Assembly: GCA_023954195.1 (NCBI GenBank)
Contig: JAMLIK010000001.1
Span: forward strand, 372,001-436,000
DNA from: Xanthobacteraceae bacterium
GTDB lineage: Bacteria; Pseudomonadota; Alphaproteobacteria; Rhizobiales; Xanthobacteraceae
Reading direction: 5' to 3'
DNA length: 64,000 bases
In this document: one piece after another, positions 1 through 13,864 of the stretch
Layout: each line of letters starts with the position of its first letter
Position numbering within the stretch: the stretch's first letter is position 1
Position numbers and translations under genes: made by a program
Notes under the pieces: model-generated
Told to the model about the DNA's origin: nothing
Database searches by the model: none
Seen by the model: only the letters and a program-made list of their open reading frames with translations

Positions 1-41
1 CCGAGTGTCATGGGAGCGGGCGAGTGATGCATTCCTACAAC

Positions 42-63
42 AATGTTGCCAGATTGCGACATT
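42..63. repeat. inverted repeat downstream of ntrC
   Basis: The arms AATGTTGC and GCGACATT face each other across a 6-base spacer, with one mismatch. The repeat lies 75 bases past the ntrC stop on the leftward strand, where relatives usually carry ntrY. No T-run follows, so it is not a classic intrinsic terminator. It could be an operator or an RNA-processing hairpin; function is inferred only. Confidence 0.35.
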
Positions 64-115
64 TCCACGGCGCGACCACCCGCGCCTCGCAAGACCGCCC
101 GAACCTGTGGACATC

Positions 116-129
116 GGCCCAAATGGGCC
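116..129. repeat. 14-bp perfect palindrome just after ntrC
   Basis: GGCCCAAATGGGCC reads the same on both strands and begins 9 bases beyond the ntrC stop codon. It can form a short GC hairpin in the ntrC mRNA but lacks a T-tract, so it more likely stabilises or processes the transcript than ends it. Confidence 0.35.
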
Positions 130-137
130 GGCCTCGG

Positions 138-1583
<1,446 letters not shown>

Positions 1584-1591
1584 CGTCGCTC

Positions 1592-2749
1592 CTATGGAGT
1601 GGCCGGTGCGCGGTCCGGCGGCGAAGCGGATGCGTCGCCGTCAGAGCCGTCGCCGGCGGTTTTCGAGACGCTGAACATCGGCAACAGAACGCGAAAGGTG
1701 GTTTTGCGCGGCTGCGATTCACACTCGACGATGCCGCCATGGTCGCCGACGATCTTGGCGACCAGCGCGAGGCCGAGGCCGCTGCCGGTCAGCTTGGTGG
1801 TGACGAACGGATCGAACAGGTTCGGCATCAGATCGTCCGGCACGCCGGGGCCGTTGTCCTTGACACAAAATTCCAGCGGCAGCGAGACGCGGGTCTGCTT
1901 GCCCGGCACCGACAGCCGCATGCCGGGGCGAAACGCGGTGGTCAACTGGATCTCGGCGTCAGTGCCGAGTTCGCGGGTGGCTTCCGCCGCGTTCTTCACC
2001 AGGTTGAGAAACACCTGGATCAGTTGATCGCGGTTGGCGAGCACCGGCGGCAGCGAGGGATCGTAGTCCTCGACGAACCGCACCTCGCGCGCGAAGCCGG
2101 ATTGCGCCAGCCGCTTGACGTGATCGAGCACCGCGTGAATGTTGACTGCGCCGCGCGCCACCGGCCGCTCGTCGCCGAACACCTCCATGCGATCGACCAG
2201 GGTGACGATGCGATCGGCCTCGTCGCAGATCAGTTGCGTCAACTCACGATCGTCGGTGGAGGCGCCCTGCTCCAGCAATTGCGCCGCGCCGCGAATGCCC
2301 GACAGCGGGTTCTTGATTTCGTGCGCCAGCATCGCCGCCAGCGCCGTCACCGAGCGCGCGGCGCTGCGATGGGTGAGTTGCCGGTCCATCTTGTCGGCGA
2401 TGCTGCGCTCCTGCAACATCACCACGATATGGCCGGGCGCCTCTCCGAGCGGGGCGACGTGAAGATCGACCTGCCGGTCGCCGCCGATGCGCGGCGTGCC
2501 GAGATCGACCTTGTATTCGTTCACCGGCAATCCCGAGGCGCGCACTTGATCGATCAACGCCAGCAGCGGACTGCCGAACGGCACCAGTTCCTTCAGCGCC
2601 TGACGCCTGAGAAACTGGGTGGAAATATCGAAGAACGATTCCGCCGCGCTGTTGGCGTCGATGATCTTGTCGTCGGGCGCGACCAGGAAAATCGGATGCG
2701 GCAACGCATTGAAGACGGCCTGATTGTCGGGGGGCGCGAGGCGTGTCAT
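1592..2749 (-). CDS. ntrB: nitrogen regulation sensor kinase NtrB
   Basis: Cytoplasmic histidine kinase/phosphatase partner of NtrC, 385 aa. An N-terminal PAS domain (~10-120) precedes the H-box [11 protein letters not shown] (phospho-His), the N-box NLVKNAAEA and the G-boxes DNGPGVP and GSGLGLAL. The frame is open further upstream, but the ATG at 2749 gives a normal NtrB N-terminus ([10 protein letters not shown]) and overlaps the dusB stop as ATGA, so it is the preferred start. In this family activity is set by the PII protein; there are no membrane segments. Confidence 0.95.
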   Translation of the reverse strand: MTRLAPPDNQAVFNALPHPIFLVAPDDKIIDANSAAESFFDISTQFLRRQALKELVPFGSPLLALIDQVRASGLPVNEYKVDLGTPRIGGDRQVDLHVAPLGEAPGHIVVMLQERSIADKMDRQLTHRSAARSVTALAAMLAHEIKNPLSGIRGAAQLLEQGASTDDRELTQLICDEADRIVTLVDRMEVFGDERPVARGAVNIHAVLDHVKRLAQSGFAREVRFVEDYDPSLPPVLANRDQLIQVFLNLVKNAAEATRELGTDAEIQLTTAFRPGMRLSVPGKQTRVSLPLEFCVKDNGPGVPDDLMPNLFDPFVTTKLTGSGLGLALVAKIVGDHGGIVECESQPRKTTFRVLLPMFSVSKTAGDGSDGDASASPPDRAPATP

Positions 2750-3780
2750 GCGGCGGCGCTCCATGCGAAATCGTCGAACGCCTCGCGCAGCAGCCGATGC
2801 ACTGCCGCGGCACTCTCCGAGGTGAGGATTTTTTGCCGCCAGGTCTTGAGGCGGTCCTGCGGCGCGGCGCAAAGGTTGGCTGCGACATCGAGCGACCAGC
2901 CGAGATGTTTTCGCGCGTGCCTCGTCCCGATCCGTTCGCCGTAGTGGCGGACCACCTCCTCGTAGAGCGCGCCGGCGAGATCGAGTTGCCGCGCCAGATC
3001 TGGCGGCGGCTCGGCCGGAAGGCCCGCCAGCCGGCGGCCGATCTGGCCCGGCAGCCAGGGCTGGCCCTGCGCGCCGCGCCCGATCATGATCGCGTCGGCG
3101 CCGGAGAGGTCAAGCGCCCGCACGGCGTCGTCATAGGAGGTGATGTCGCCGTTGACGACCAGCGGCACTGTAATCGCCTCGCGCACCGCGCGCACCGCCG
3201 CCCAGTCGGCAAAACCCTTGTAGAACTGGCAGCGGGTGCGGCCATGCACCGCGATCAGCCGGACGCCGGCGGCCTCGGCGCAGCGCGCCAGTTCGGGGGC
3301 GTTGAGCGAGCCGTGGTCCCAGCCCAGCCGCATCTTCAGCGTCACCGGCACCTTGACGGCGGCGACGGTGGCCTCGATCAGGGTCAGCGCGTGGTCGAGG
3401 TCGCGCATCAGCGCGGAGCCGGACTGACCGCCGGTGACATGACGCGCCGGGCAACCCATGTTGATGTCGATGATGTCGGCGCCGGCGGCTTCGGCGATGC
3501 GCGCGCCCTCGGTCATCCAGCGCGCCTCGCAGCCGGCGAGCTGCACCACATGCGGGCCGAGCCCGGTCGCCTCCGCCCGCAGCAAGGTCATCGGACGCCC
3601 CCGCGCCAGATCGTCGCTGGCTGTCATCTCGGAGACCACCAGTCCCGCGCCCAGCGCCGCCACCTGCCGCCGGAACGGAACGTCGGTGATGCCCGACATC
3701 GGCGCGAGCAGCACCCGATTGGCGATTTCGATGTCGCCAATCCTGAGCGGCGGGGCTTTGGACGGGGTCGGGTCGGTCAA
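2746..3780 (-). CDS. dusB: tRNA-dihydrouridine synthase DusB (NifR3)
   Basis: FMN-dependent reductase making dihydrouridine in tRNA, ~344 aa. The TIM barrel shows APMSGITD near the start, the catalytic-Cys segment [15 protein letters not shown] and the FMN phosphate motif IMIGRGAQG. There is no ATG near the N-terminus. A TTG at 3780 preceded by GAGG is preferred over the more upstream TTG at 3819, which lacks a ribosome-binding site. The linkage dusB(nifR3)-ntrB-ntrC is classic for alphaproteobacteria; dusB and ntrB overlap by 4 bases, implying translational coupling. Confidence 0.93.
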   Translation of the reverse strand: MTDPTPSKAPPLRIGDIEIANRVLLAPMSGITDVPFRRQVAALGAGLVVSEMTASDDLARGRPMTLLRAEATGLGPHVVQLAGCEARWMTEGARIAEAAGADIIDINMGCPARHVTGGQSGSALMRDLDHALTLIEATVAAVKVPVTLKMRLGWDHGSLNAPELARCAEAAGVRLIAVHGRTRCQFYKGFADWAAVRAVREAITVPLVVNGDITSYDDAVRALDLSGADAIMIGRGAQGQPWLPGQIGRRLAGLPAEPPPDLARQLDLAGALYEEVVRHYGERIGTRHARKHLGWSLDVAANLCAAPQDRLKTWRQKILTSESAAAVHRLLREAFDDFAWSAAA

Positions 3781-3821
3781 AACATCGCCTCGCTGGCCTG
3801 ATGCCTTCAAAAGGTGCAATT

Positions 3822-3885
3822 AGCCTAATTAATAGGCAATAATTCTCTATGCCTATATTTTATCCAAGAATCGGGCTTTTTGCAA
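3822..3885 (-). promoter_or_regulatory. candidate promoter and operator of dusB-ntrBC
   Basis: On the leftward strand TTGCAA (3880-3885) and TAAAAT (3857-3862) are separated by 17 bases, a good sigma-70-like promoter. Directly downstream, ATAGGCA and TGCCTAT form a 7-bp inverted repeat with an 11-base spacer (3832-3856), and GCCTA/TAGGC form a second one (3823-3837). The position across the predicted start point suggests a repressor or autoregulatory site. NtrC as the binding protein is only a guess. Confidence 0.45.
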
Positions 3886-4030
3886 GTGCGCCGCACAATC
3901 GGGCACCTCAAGTCTCACGCATCCCGTAGCGTGGGCGAAAAGCTGCTGTTTTCGCCGTGCGACGTGCTATGGGGCTGTCGTCGCCGCGCCGCGCGCCCTT
4001 ATTCCCTCCGGACTGCTTCAAGATCTTTCC

Positions 4031-5266
4031 ATGCCGACATCGCAACGAACCGCCGTCATCATCGTCGCCGCCGGGCGCGGCCTTCGCGCCGGGCCGGGCG
4101 GGCCGAAGCAATACCGCACGCTGGGCGGCCGCAGCGTCATCGCGCGGGCGATGGCCGCGTTCTGCCACCACCCGCTGATCGCCGCCGTGCAGCCGGTGGT
4201 CAATCCCGACGACATCGCGATTTTCAAGGAGGCGGTCGGGCCACTCACGCACCGCGCGCCGGTCAACGGCGGGGCGACGCGGCAGGCGTCGGTGCGCGCC
4301 GGGCTCGAAGCCCTGGCTTCGACCGCGCCGGACATCGTGTTGATCCACGACGCCGCCCGCCCCTTCGCCGACGAAGCATTGATCGCGCGCGCCATCGACG
4401 CCGCGGCCAGGACCGGCGCGGCGGTGCCGGTGATCCCGGTCACCGACACCATCAAGCAGGTCGATGCGGCCGGCCATGTCGAGGCCACGCCGGAGCGGGC
4501 GCGCTTGCGCATCGCGCAGACCCCGCAGGCGTTCCGCTACGACGTGATTCTGGAAGCGCACCGCCGCGCGGCGCGCGAAAACCGCGACGATTTCACCGAT
4601 GACGCCGCGCTCGCCGAATGGGCGGGATTGACGGTGGCGACCTTCGAGGGCGATCCTGCCAACATGAAACTGACCACACCCGAGGATTTTGCCCGCGAGG
4701 AAGCGCGGCTCGGCGCGGCGCTGGGCGATATCCGCACCGGCACCGGCTACGACGTCCATGCCTTCGGCGACGGCGACCATCTGATGCTGTGCGGCGTCCG
4801 CGTGCCGCACCATCGCGGCTTCCTCGCTCATTCCGACGGCGATGTCGGCCTGCACGCGCTGGTCGACGCCATCCTCGGCGCGCTGGCGGACGGCGACATC
4901 GGCTCGCACTTCCCGCCCAGCGATCCGCAGTGGAAGGGAGCGGCGTCGGACAAGTTCCTCGCCTACGCCATGGAGCGCGTGCATGCGCGCGGCGGCCGCG
5001 TCGCCCATCTCGAAGTGACGCTGATCTGCGAGCGCCCGAAAATCGGCCCGCTGCGCGACACCATGCGGGCGCGGATCGCCGAGATCACCGGGCTGCCGGT
5101 GTCGCGCGTCGCGGTGAAGGCGACCACCAGCGAACGGCTCGGCTTCACCGGCCGCGAGGAAGGCATCGCCGCCACCGCCTCGGCCACCATCCGCCTGCCT
5201 TGGGACGATTCCTGGGACGATTCTTGGGACGGCGACGGCAAGCCGGCCGTCGATAAACGGAGCTGA
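4031..5266 (+). CDS. ispDF: bifunctional IspD/IspF isoprenoid enzyme
   Basis: Fusion of two MEP-pathway enzymes, 411 aa. Residues ~1-230 are the CTP:methylerythritol-4-phosphate cytidylyltransferase (glycine-rich [24 protein letters not shown]). Residues ~235-395 are 2-C-methyl-D-erythritol 2,4-cyclodiphosphate synthase (GTGYDVHAF with metal-binding Asp/His, [22 protein letters not shown]). The fusion is standard in alphaproteobacteria. The C-terminus has an unusual DDSW-type repeat of three near-identical 12-base units. pncC follows 4 bases later, so the two are probably co-transcribed. Confidence 0.96.
   Translation: MPTSQRTAVIIVAAGRGLRAGPGGPKQYRTLGGRSVIARAMAAFCHHPLIAAVQPVVNPDDIAIFKEAVGPLTHRAPVNGGATRQASVRAGLEALASTAPDIVLIHDAARPFADEALIARAIDAAARTGAAVPVIPVTDTIKQVDAAGHVEATPERARLRIAQTPQAFRYDVILEAHRRAARENRDDFTDDAALAEWAGLTVATFEGDPANMKLTTPEDFAREEARLGAALGDIRTGTGYDVHAFGDGDHLMLCGVRVPHHRGFLAHSDGDVGLHALVDAILGALADGDIGSHFPPSDPQWKGAASDKFLAYAMERVHARGGRVAHLEVTLICERPKIGPLRDTMRARIAEITGLPVSRVAVKATTSERLGFTGREEGIAATASATIRLPWDDSWDDSWDGDGKPAVDKRS
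5201..5236 (+). repeat. 12-bp tandem repeat in the 3' end of ispDF
   Basis: The unit TGGGACGATTCC occurs twice with one change and a third time in part. It encodes W-D-D-S repeats after the end of the IspF fold. The in-frame unit length makes it prone to slippage without loss of function. Confidence 0.7.
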
Positions 5267-5270
5267 TTTC

Positions 5271-5882
5271 ATGCGCGGCGGTGATGCTCGTGCCCTCGCC
5301 CGCTCGCTGCTCGATCTCTGCCGGATGCGCAAGCTGACGCTCGCCACCGCCGAGTCCTGCACCGGCGGGCTGGTGGCGGGCGCGCTCACCGAGATTCCCG
5401 GCTCCTCCGACGTCATCGATCGCGGTTTCGTCACCTATTCCAACGCCGCCAAGCGCGCCATGCTCGGCGTCAAGGCGTCGACGCTCGACGCCTTCGGCGC
5501 GGTCAGCAAGGAGACCGCGCAGGCGATGGCGGTCGGCGCGCTGGAGCGCGCCGGCGTCGATCTCGCGGTGTCGATCACCGGCATCGCCGGCCCCGGCGGG
5601 GCGACGCCGAACAAACCGGTCGGGCTGGTGCATTTCGCCGTCGCCGCGCGCGACGGCCGCATCCTGCATCGCGAATGCCGGTTCGGCGCGCTCGGGCGCG
5701 GCGTGGTGCGCGAGCGCTCGGTGATCGAGGCGCTGCGGATGCTGATGGAGATGGCGCGCGGGCCGAAAGCGCCGGCGCCGAAGAAGCGCGAACCCGCGGT
5801 GCGCGCCGTGCCGCGCGGCGCGCGCGCCCCCCGCCGCGTCGCGGTCAAGCGCCGCGTGCCCAAGCCGCGCAAGGGGAGGTAA
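5271..5882 (+). CDS. pncC: CinA C-terminal domain / nicotinamide-nucleotide amidohydrolase
   Basis: Stand-alone CinA C-terminal (PncC-type) domain, 203 aa, predicted to deamidate NMN to NaMN in pyridine-nucleotide recycling. Family motifs are clear: TAESCTGGLVAGALTEIPGSS, YSNAAKRAMLGV, SITGIAGPGGATP and KPVGLVHFA. Residues ~166-203 form an extra tail rich in Lys, Arg, Pro and Ala that the enzyme fold does not need. It lies 4 bases after ispDF. Amidase activity is inferred from the family. Confidence 0.88.
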   Translation: MRGGDARALARSLLDLCRMRKLTLATAESCTGGLVAGALTEIPGSSDVIDRGFVTYSNAAKRAMLGVKASTLDAFGAVSKETAQAMAVGALERAGVDLAVSITGIAGPGGATPNKPVGLVHFAVAARDGRILHRECRFGALGRGVVRERSVIEALRMLMEMARGPKAPAPKKREPAVRAVPRGARAPRRVAVKRRVPKPRKGR

Positions 5883-5907
5883 GCGGTTCTCGTCGTCATG
5901 CGCGGGT

Positions 5908-5990
5908 CGTCATTGCGAGGAGCGCAAGCGACGAAGCAATCCAGGGGCCGCGAAGAAAGACTGGATTGCTTCGCTTCGCCCGCAATGACG
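5908..5990. repeat. dispersed palindromic repeat, family 1, copy 1
   Basis: Begins CGTCATTGCGAGGAGCG and ends with the near-complement CGCAATGACG; an inner GAAGCAATCC/GGATTGCTTC pair extends the hairpin. A longer copy lies at 8444-8560 and a partial one near 58877. This looks like the REP-type element scattered through Bradyrhizobium-group genomes. Confidence 0.75.
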
Positions 5991-6066
5991 GAGAGATGTT
6001 ACGGACACCGCACGGTTCGCCGAACCGGCAAGCGCGTTGATTAGACAGACTTACAACCCGAAAGCC

Positions 6067-6202
6067 GTCGTCCCCGCGAAGGCGGGGACCCATAACCCCT
6101 GGCGATCATGGTTTGCGACTACCTATGAAAAGCCAAGTGTTACGAGCGCTACGTGCATCATCGACGACACGGTGTATGGGTCCCCGCCTTCGCGGGGACG
6201 AC
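6067..6202. repeat. MITE-like element with 28-bp perfect terminal inverted repeats
   Basis: A 28-bp arm at 6067-6094 (starts GTCGTCCCCGCG) is exactly reverse-complementary to 6175-6202. Each arm is itself a small palindrome (CCCCGC/GCGGGG). The 80-bp interior has no ORF. The rest of 5883-6230 holds only this element and the REP copy. Confidence 0.8.
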
Positions 6203-6230
6203 TTTGAGAATGTTGTAACGACAGAACCGC

Positions 6231-6707
6231 TCAGCTCGCTGAGCCACGCACCGCGCCGCGTCCGTAAACCTGATCGGCGCGCGCCTCGAAGGCGCTGGCG
6301 AATTTCTGGAACGCGGTGTCGAACATGCCGCCCATCAGCACCGCCAGCACCCGGCTTTTGAATTCGTAGGAAATGAAGAAGCCGACGTCGCAGGCGCCCT
6401 CGCCCTTCGGCTCGAAGGTCCAGCGGTTTTCCAGCGAGCGGAACGGACCTTGCAGATATTCGACCAGGATTTTCAGGTTGGGACGATCGAGCGTGACGCG
6501 GCTGGTGAAGCTCTCGCGCACCAGCTTGAACGACACCGTCATGTCGGCGACGACGACCTCGACGCCGTCGGCTTTTGGCATGCGCTGGCGCACCTTCAGC
6601 GCGCTGCACAGCGGCACGAATTCCGGATAGCGCTCGACGTCGGCAACCAGATCGAACATCTCGGAGGCGCCATGACGAACACGGCGCTTGCTGGCGAATT
6701 GCGGCAT
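6231..6707 (-). CDS. COQ10/RatA-like START-domain ubiquinone-binding protein
   Basis: Single SRPBCC/START-like domain, 158 aa, typical of the Coq10 family, which binds ubiquinone and supports its delivery to the respiratory chain. Visible signatures are FDLVADVERYPEFVPLC near the N-terminus, the central FRSLENRWTF and the C-terminal helix with FDTAFQKFASAFEARA. The bacterial homologue RatA was once described as a ribosome-association toxin, but Coq10-like function is more likely. It sits 9 bases after lipA, in an apparent lipA-coq10 operon. Confidence 0.88.
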   Translation of the reverse strand: MPQFASKRRVRHGASEMFDLVADVERYPEFVPLCSALKVRQRMPKADGVEVVVADMTVSFKLVRESFTSRVTLDRPNLKILVEYLQGPFRSLENRWTFEPKGEGACDVGFFISYEFKSRVLAVLMGGMFDTAFQKFASAFEARADQVYGRGAVRGSAS

Positions 6708-6716
6708 GGTTCCGGC

Positions 6717-7679
6717 TCAGCCGAATTTCGCTTCGCGCGCCGCCCGCAATCGCGCGAAGTCGTCGCCGGCGTGGTGCGAGGAGCGCGTCAGCGGGCTCGC
6801 CGACACCATTAGAAAACCCTTGGTGTAGGCCACCGTCTCGTAGCCCTTGAATTCGTCGGGCGTGACGAAACGCTTTACCGCGTGGTGCTTGCGGGTCGGT
6901 TGCAGATATTGCCCGATGGTGAGGAAATCGACGTCGGCGGTGCGCAGGTCGTCCATCACCTGCAACACCTCGTGGCGTTCCTCGCCCAGGCCCACCATGA
7001 TGCCGGACTTGGTGAACATCGTCCGGTCCAGTTCCTTGACCCGCTGCAATAGCCGGATCGAATGGAAGTAGCGCGCGCCGGGCCGCACCGAGAGATATTG
7101 CGAGGGCACGGTTTCGAGGTTGTGGTTGAACACGTCCGGCTTGGCCGCGACCACCACCTCCAGCGCGCCGTCCTTGCGCAAAAAATCCGGCGTGAGGATT
7201 TCGATCGTGGTGGCGGGGCAGCGCGCGCGGATGGCGCGGATGGTTTTGGCGAAATGCGCCGCGCCGCCGTCCGCGAGGTCATCGCGGTCGACCGAGGTGA
7301 CGACGACGTGGGCAAGTCCGAGCTTGGCGGTGGCTTCCGCGACATGCTCCGGCTCGCTTGCATCGAGCGCGCCGGGCAGACCGGTCTTGACGTTGCAGAA
7401 GGCGCAGGCGCGGGTGCAGGTGTCGCCCATAATCATGAAGGTGGCGTGCTTCTTGTCCCAGCATTCGCCGATGTTGGGGCAGCCCGCCTCCTCGCAGACC
7501 GTGACCAGGCCGTTCTCGCGGACGATGTTACGGGTGTCGGCATAGCCACGGGTATTCGGCGCGCGCACCCGGATCCAGTCCGGCTTCGACGGCGACGGCG
7601 GCGCGTCCGGCCGGTGCGCCTTCTCCGGATGCCGGGGACGGATCTGCGTAGTGGAAACGGTGTCGACGATAACAACCAT
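6717..7679 (-). CDS. lipA: lipoyl synthase LipA
   Basis: Radical-SAM enzyme that inserts two sulfurs into octanoyl groups of lipoyl domains, 320 aa. The auxiliary-cluster motif [12 protein letters not shown] (C-x4-C-x5-C) and the radical-SAM motif CTRACAFC (C-x3-C-x2-C) are intact, as is the C-terminal RSSHHAG carrying the conserved serine. The ATG at 7679 gives a normal N-terminal extension. It feeds lipoate to pyruvate and 2-oxoglutarate dehydrogenases. Confidence 0.97.
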   Translation of the reverse strand: MVVIVDTVSTTQIRPRHPEKAHRPDAPPSPSKPDWIRVRAPNTRGYADTRNIVRENGLVTVCEEAGCPNIGECWDKKHATFMIMGDTCTRACAFCNVKTGLPGALDASEPEHVAEATAKLGLAHVVVTSVDRDDLADGGAAHFAKTIRAIRARCPATTIEILTPDFLRKDGALEVVVAAKPDVFNHNLETVPSQYLSVRPGARYFHSIRLLQRVKELDRTMFTKSGIMVGLGEERHEVLQVMDDLRTADVDFLTIGQYLQPTRKHHAVKRFVTPDEFKGYETVAYTKGFLMVSASPLTRSSHHAGDDFARLRAAREAKFG

Positions 7680-7810
7680 GGCTTTTCCGTCGGTTTTTCA
7701 GCTTGCCATAGGTAGTCCCCAGCGGCGGTTGCCGCAACCCACGCCATCGTTGCATCCCCGGCAGCATCGGCCTATGCCGGAAACGCAATTTCCGCCACGA
7801 AGCCGCCCCG

Positions 7811-8431
7811 ATGCCACCCCGCCCCTTCGCGTTCCGCTGTCTTCAACCTACCGATCCGGCAACGCTCGGACCGAGGTTGCCGCAAAAATTCTTCGCGCGC
7901 AGCGTGCATGAGGTCGCCCCCGAACTGATCGGGGCGACGTTCCTGGTCGATGGCGTCGGCGGCGTCATCGTCGAGGTCGAAGCCTATCACCAGAGCGAGC
8001 CGGCGGCGCACGCCTATCGCGGGGTCACGCCGCGGACCCAGGTGATGTTCGGGCCGCCCGGCTTCGCCTATGTCTACCGCTCCTACGGCATCCACTGGTG
8101 CATCAACTTCGTTTGCGAGCCGGCGGGCGCGGCCGCCGCCGTCCTGATCCGGGCGTTGCGGCCCACTCACGGCCTTGAGGCGATGCGCCGCCGGCGCGGA
8201 CTCGACGACGAGCGGATGCTGTGCTCGGGACCGGGCAAGCTCGCCGCCGCGCTGGCGATTACAAAAGCGCAGAACGGCCTGGCGCTGACCGCCCCACCCT
8301 TCGCCATCCACGCCAGGTCGCTTGAGCCGGAGATCGTCACCGGGGTCCGCATCGGCATCACCAAGGCGGCGGAATTGCCGTGGCGCTACGGCCTCAAGGG
8401 CTCGCGCTTCGTCAGCAAGCGGTTTTCGTAG
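7811..8431 (+). CDS. 3-methyladenine DNA glycosylase (AAG/MPG family)
   Basis: Monofunctional base-excision glycosylase for alkylated or deaminated purines, 206 aa. The family core is evident: [18 protein letters not shown] contains the catalytic Glu, followed by [20 protein letters not shown] with the DNA-intercalating Tyr region, and LCSGPGKL near residue 140. It is transcribed away from lipA, from a 131-base divergent region, and is followed by a repeat element. No truncation is seen. Confidence 0.92.
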   Translation: MPPRPFAFRCLQPTDPATLGPRLPQKFFARSVHEVAPELIGATFLVDGVGGVIVEVEAYHQSEPAAHAYRGVTPRTQVMFGPPGFAYVYRSYGIHWCINFVCEPAGAAAAVLIRALRPTHGLEAMRRRRGLDDERMLCSGPGKLAAALAITKAQNGLALTAPPFAIHARSLEPEIVTGVRIGITKAAELPWRYGLKGSRFVSKRFS

Positions 8432-8443
8432 TTCATTCGTCCC

Positions 8444-8560
8444 CGTCATTGCGAGGAGCGAAGCGACGAAGCAATCCAAGACCGCAAAGCAAGGCTGGAT
8501 TGCTTCGCGGAGCCTGTGCGCGGACAACGCGAAGCGTTGATCCGAGTGCGCGCAATGACG
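8444..8560. repeat. dispersed palindromic repeat, family 1, copy 2
   Basis: Shares the outer CGTCATTGCGAGGAGCG / CGCAATGACG ends and the inner GAAGCAATCC / GGATTGCTTC pair with 5908-5990, plus about 35 extra bases in the right half. It fills the gap between two convergent genes. Confidence 0.75.
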
Positions 8561-8563
8561 GTT

Positions 8564-9741
8564 CTAACCATGGCGCCGTTTGAGGTCGATCCAGAGCGGG
8601 CCGATTACCAGCGGCAACACCGCCAGCGCGATCGGCGCGAAGGCGAACGCCGCCTGCCCGGTGATGTCCCAGATGCGGCCGCCGACGATCGAGATCACCA
8701 CCGCGACGCCGTAGCCCAGCGTGAACATTCCCGCCGAGACGCGCGGCACGTCGTCCGGTGCGTACAGCAGCGCCGGCAGGCTGAGCAGCAAGGTCAGGCC
8801 CGCGGCGCAACTGAACCCGATCAGCGCCGCGCCGAACCCGACGCTCCAGATCGAGGTCGAGAAGACGATGACGGCGATGCCGGACAAGCCGAGCAGTCCG
8901 GACCCGACCAGCGGCCACTTGCGGCGCTCCAGCCGACTCGCGGCCATGAGCAGAATGAACGAAGCCGGCAACTGGCCGGCGTTGAGCGCCGACAGCACCG
9001 GTCCGATGAAATCGGTCTGGCCGCGCTGGAGCAGCAAGCCGGGCAGGAAGGCGTTGGTGCAGAAGTAAGCCTGGTTGTTGGCGCTCATCGCCAGCGCGAC
9101 CTTCCACAACAGCGGATCGCGCCAGTCCGGCATCCAGCGCCGATGCTGGGCCGGCCGTTGTTCGTCGCCGCGCGGCCGCGCCGCCACGACCATCACGGCG
9201 ATCAGCGCCGGCCAGATCGACCAGAACACCAGACTGCCGCGCCAGCTTCCGCCAAGCAGCATCAGCAGCGCGCCGGCGAACACGACCGGCAGGATTTCGC
9301 CGACCAGGAGGCCGTTGGTGTAAAGCGCGGTGGCGAAGCCGATGCGCCGCGCCGCCCACTGGCGCACCAGCGGCGGCAAGGCCGGCTGCATCACCGCGAT
9401 GCCCGCGCTCATCGCCACGGTGGCACCGAACAGCACCGGGGTCGAGAACGCCACACCGCGCAGCGCCGAGCCTGCCGCCGTCACCATGAGCCCGACCACC
9501 AGCGCGTTGACCGCGCCGACCCGCGCGATCAGCAACGATCCCGGAATGGCGGCGAGCGCGAACAGCGCCGGCGGGATGGCGTTGAGGATGCCGACCTCGG
9601 TGCCGGTCAACTTGAAGTCGACAATGATTAGCGCCAGAAGCGGCGGAACGGCGAGAACGGTCAGCCGCAGCGCGTTGCCGGACAGCCACAGCAGCAGCAG
9701 CGCGACCGCCGGCGATTCCCGGCGCGTCGTCTCCAGCGCGC

Positions 9742-9745
<4 letters not shown>
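8564..9745 (-). CDS. MFS transporter, CynX/NimT-like
   Basis: Twelve-helix major facilitator, 393 aa, resembling the cyanate/nitroimidazole (CynX/NimT) branch by its compact size and N-terminus ([17 protein letters not shown]). The frame is open far upstream, but that part is a shadow of valS. The GTG at 9745 overlaps the valS stop as GTGA and begins the hydrophobic protein, so it is chosen. Substrate cannot be told; cyanate is one option, and no cyanase gene is nearby. Confidence 0.82.
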
Positions 9746-12597
<2,852 letters not shown>

Positions 12598-12852
12598 GAC
12601 GGTACGGTGCGGGTATGGGTTTTGAGATGAAGGTCGTCGGAAACCGGCGCGCAAACGGCGCGCCGGCGGAAACGTGCGGAAGTCAGGCCGGAACGTGATC
12701 GGGCATCCCGAGCGGCCAAGGGGCGAAACGACGACGGCCGCGGGAAACAGATCAGGGACAGGACCAAAGCCGCCGCCCGTGCCCGAGTCAACCTCGGAAA
12801 CGGCAACGCCCGTCTGCCGCGACGCCGACGCCGGATTTTGGACGACAGGCCG

Positions 12853-13524
12853 TTAACGGCCGCGCGAGACGCGCTCGATCTCGGCCTTGACGATGCGTTC
12901 CACCAGTCCCGGCAGATTGTCGTCGAGCCAGGATTTCAGCATCGGCCGCAGCATTTCCCGCACCAGATCCTCAAGGGTCCGGGCATTGTTGCTGAGAACG
13001 GTATGGGCCAGCGAATTGAACGCGGATTCCACGGCGGAGACGGTCGATCGCGACAGCATTTCCGACGCCGCCGGGCCGTCCCCTCCCCGATCCGCGCCGG
13101 ACGGCCGCTCGACCGCCGGATAGCGGTGTTCGCTGGTCATGGCGATCTCGTTGAACTCCCGATCGTTGGCAGGCTCCACCTTGTCGAAGTCGAGGTCGCT
13201 CATATCAGCCGCTATCGTGTCCGGCGGCGCCGGCAGCGCCATGTCGTCGGTCAGCTCCAGCACGTCGTCCTCGGGCGCCGGCGGGGCCGCCGGCGCATCG
13301 AAATCGGCCATCAGCGCGGCGATATCGGCCTCGCCTTGGGAGGCGGGTTTCGCGGCGGGCTTCGACGCCGGGAGGACCCTGGCGGATGCCGCGGCGGCGC
13401 CCGGCGCGGCTTGCGCCGCTGGCGGCTGCGCCGGGGTTTCAGCTTCGTCGTCGGCGATGATGCGCCGGATCGACGCCAGAATCTCCTCCATGGAGGGTTC
13501 CTGGATCTTCGCGGGCTGGGTCAT
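12853..13524 (-). CDS. popZ: polar organizing protein PopZ (DUF2497)
   Basis: Pole-forming scaffold of alphaproteobacteria, 223 aa. It shows the expected three parts: a short N-terminal helix (EPSMEEILASIRRIIADDE), a long acidic Pro/Ala-rich linker (~30-140, e.g. APPAPEDDVLELTDDM), and a conserved C-terminal oligomerisation domain (LVREMLRPMLKSWLDDNLP, LVERIVKAEIERVSRG). PopZ condenses at the pole and anchors ParB-parS. The ATG at 13524 is chosen because the upstream extension has no family match. The valS neighbourhood is common in this group. Confidence 0.9.
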   Translation of the reverse strand: MTQPAKIQEPSMEEILASIRRIIADDEAETPAQPPAAQAAPGAAAASARVLPASKPAAKPASQGEADIAALMADFDAPAAPPAPEDDVLELTDDMALPAPPDTIAADMSDLDFDKVEPANDREFNEIAMTSEHRYPAVERPSGADRGGDGPAASEMLSRSTVSAVESAFNSLAHTVLSNNARTLEDLVREMLRPMLKSWLDDNLPGLVERIVKAEIERVSRGR

Positions 13525-13864
13525 ATCCGGCTCCACATCTTCACGATCACGATCTTCGCTGTGTTGTTCGCGATCACGCCTTTCGCCGCCACGGACGCCA
13601 ATGCCGGAATCGAACGCTCCCGGCACGATAATCATGTTTCCGCGCCGGCGCTCCGCGCGAATCGCAGCGCCGGTCACGTTCAACGGTATGTCACCGTCGC
13701 GAGCGAATGCAAGCAACGCTACAGTGTTTTCGAGCCAAGCCGATGCCGGGTCGCGTAAAGAAAACGCGTCAAAAACAAAAAGATAAAGCCGACGTTTCGC
13801 TTCGATCGAAACGGAAATGGCTCCAGGGCCGGCCGAATCGCGCCATGCGATTCGGCCCGGCGGA
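13525..13864. other. 340-base gap between popZ and tolC
   Basis: The region holds the popZ upstream region and the tolC 3' flank. No ORF with coding character and no tRNA were seen. No convincing promoter boxes could be assigned by eye. Confidence 0.4.

Noticed and set aside
1-41. Possible start of ntrY on the leftward strand (ATG near 30)
   Set aside because: Expected from synteny, but only about 10 codons are visible and no good ribosome-binding site could be placed.
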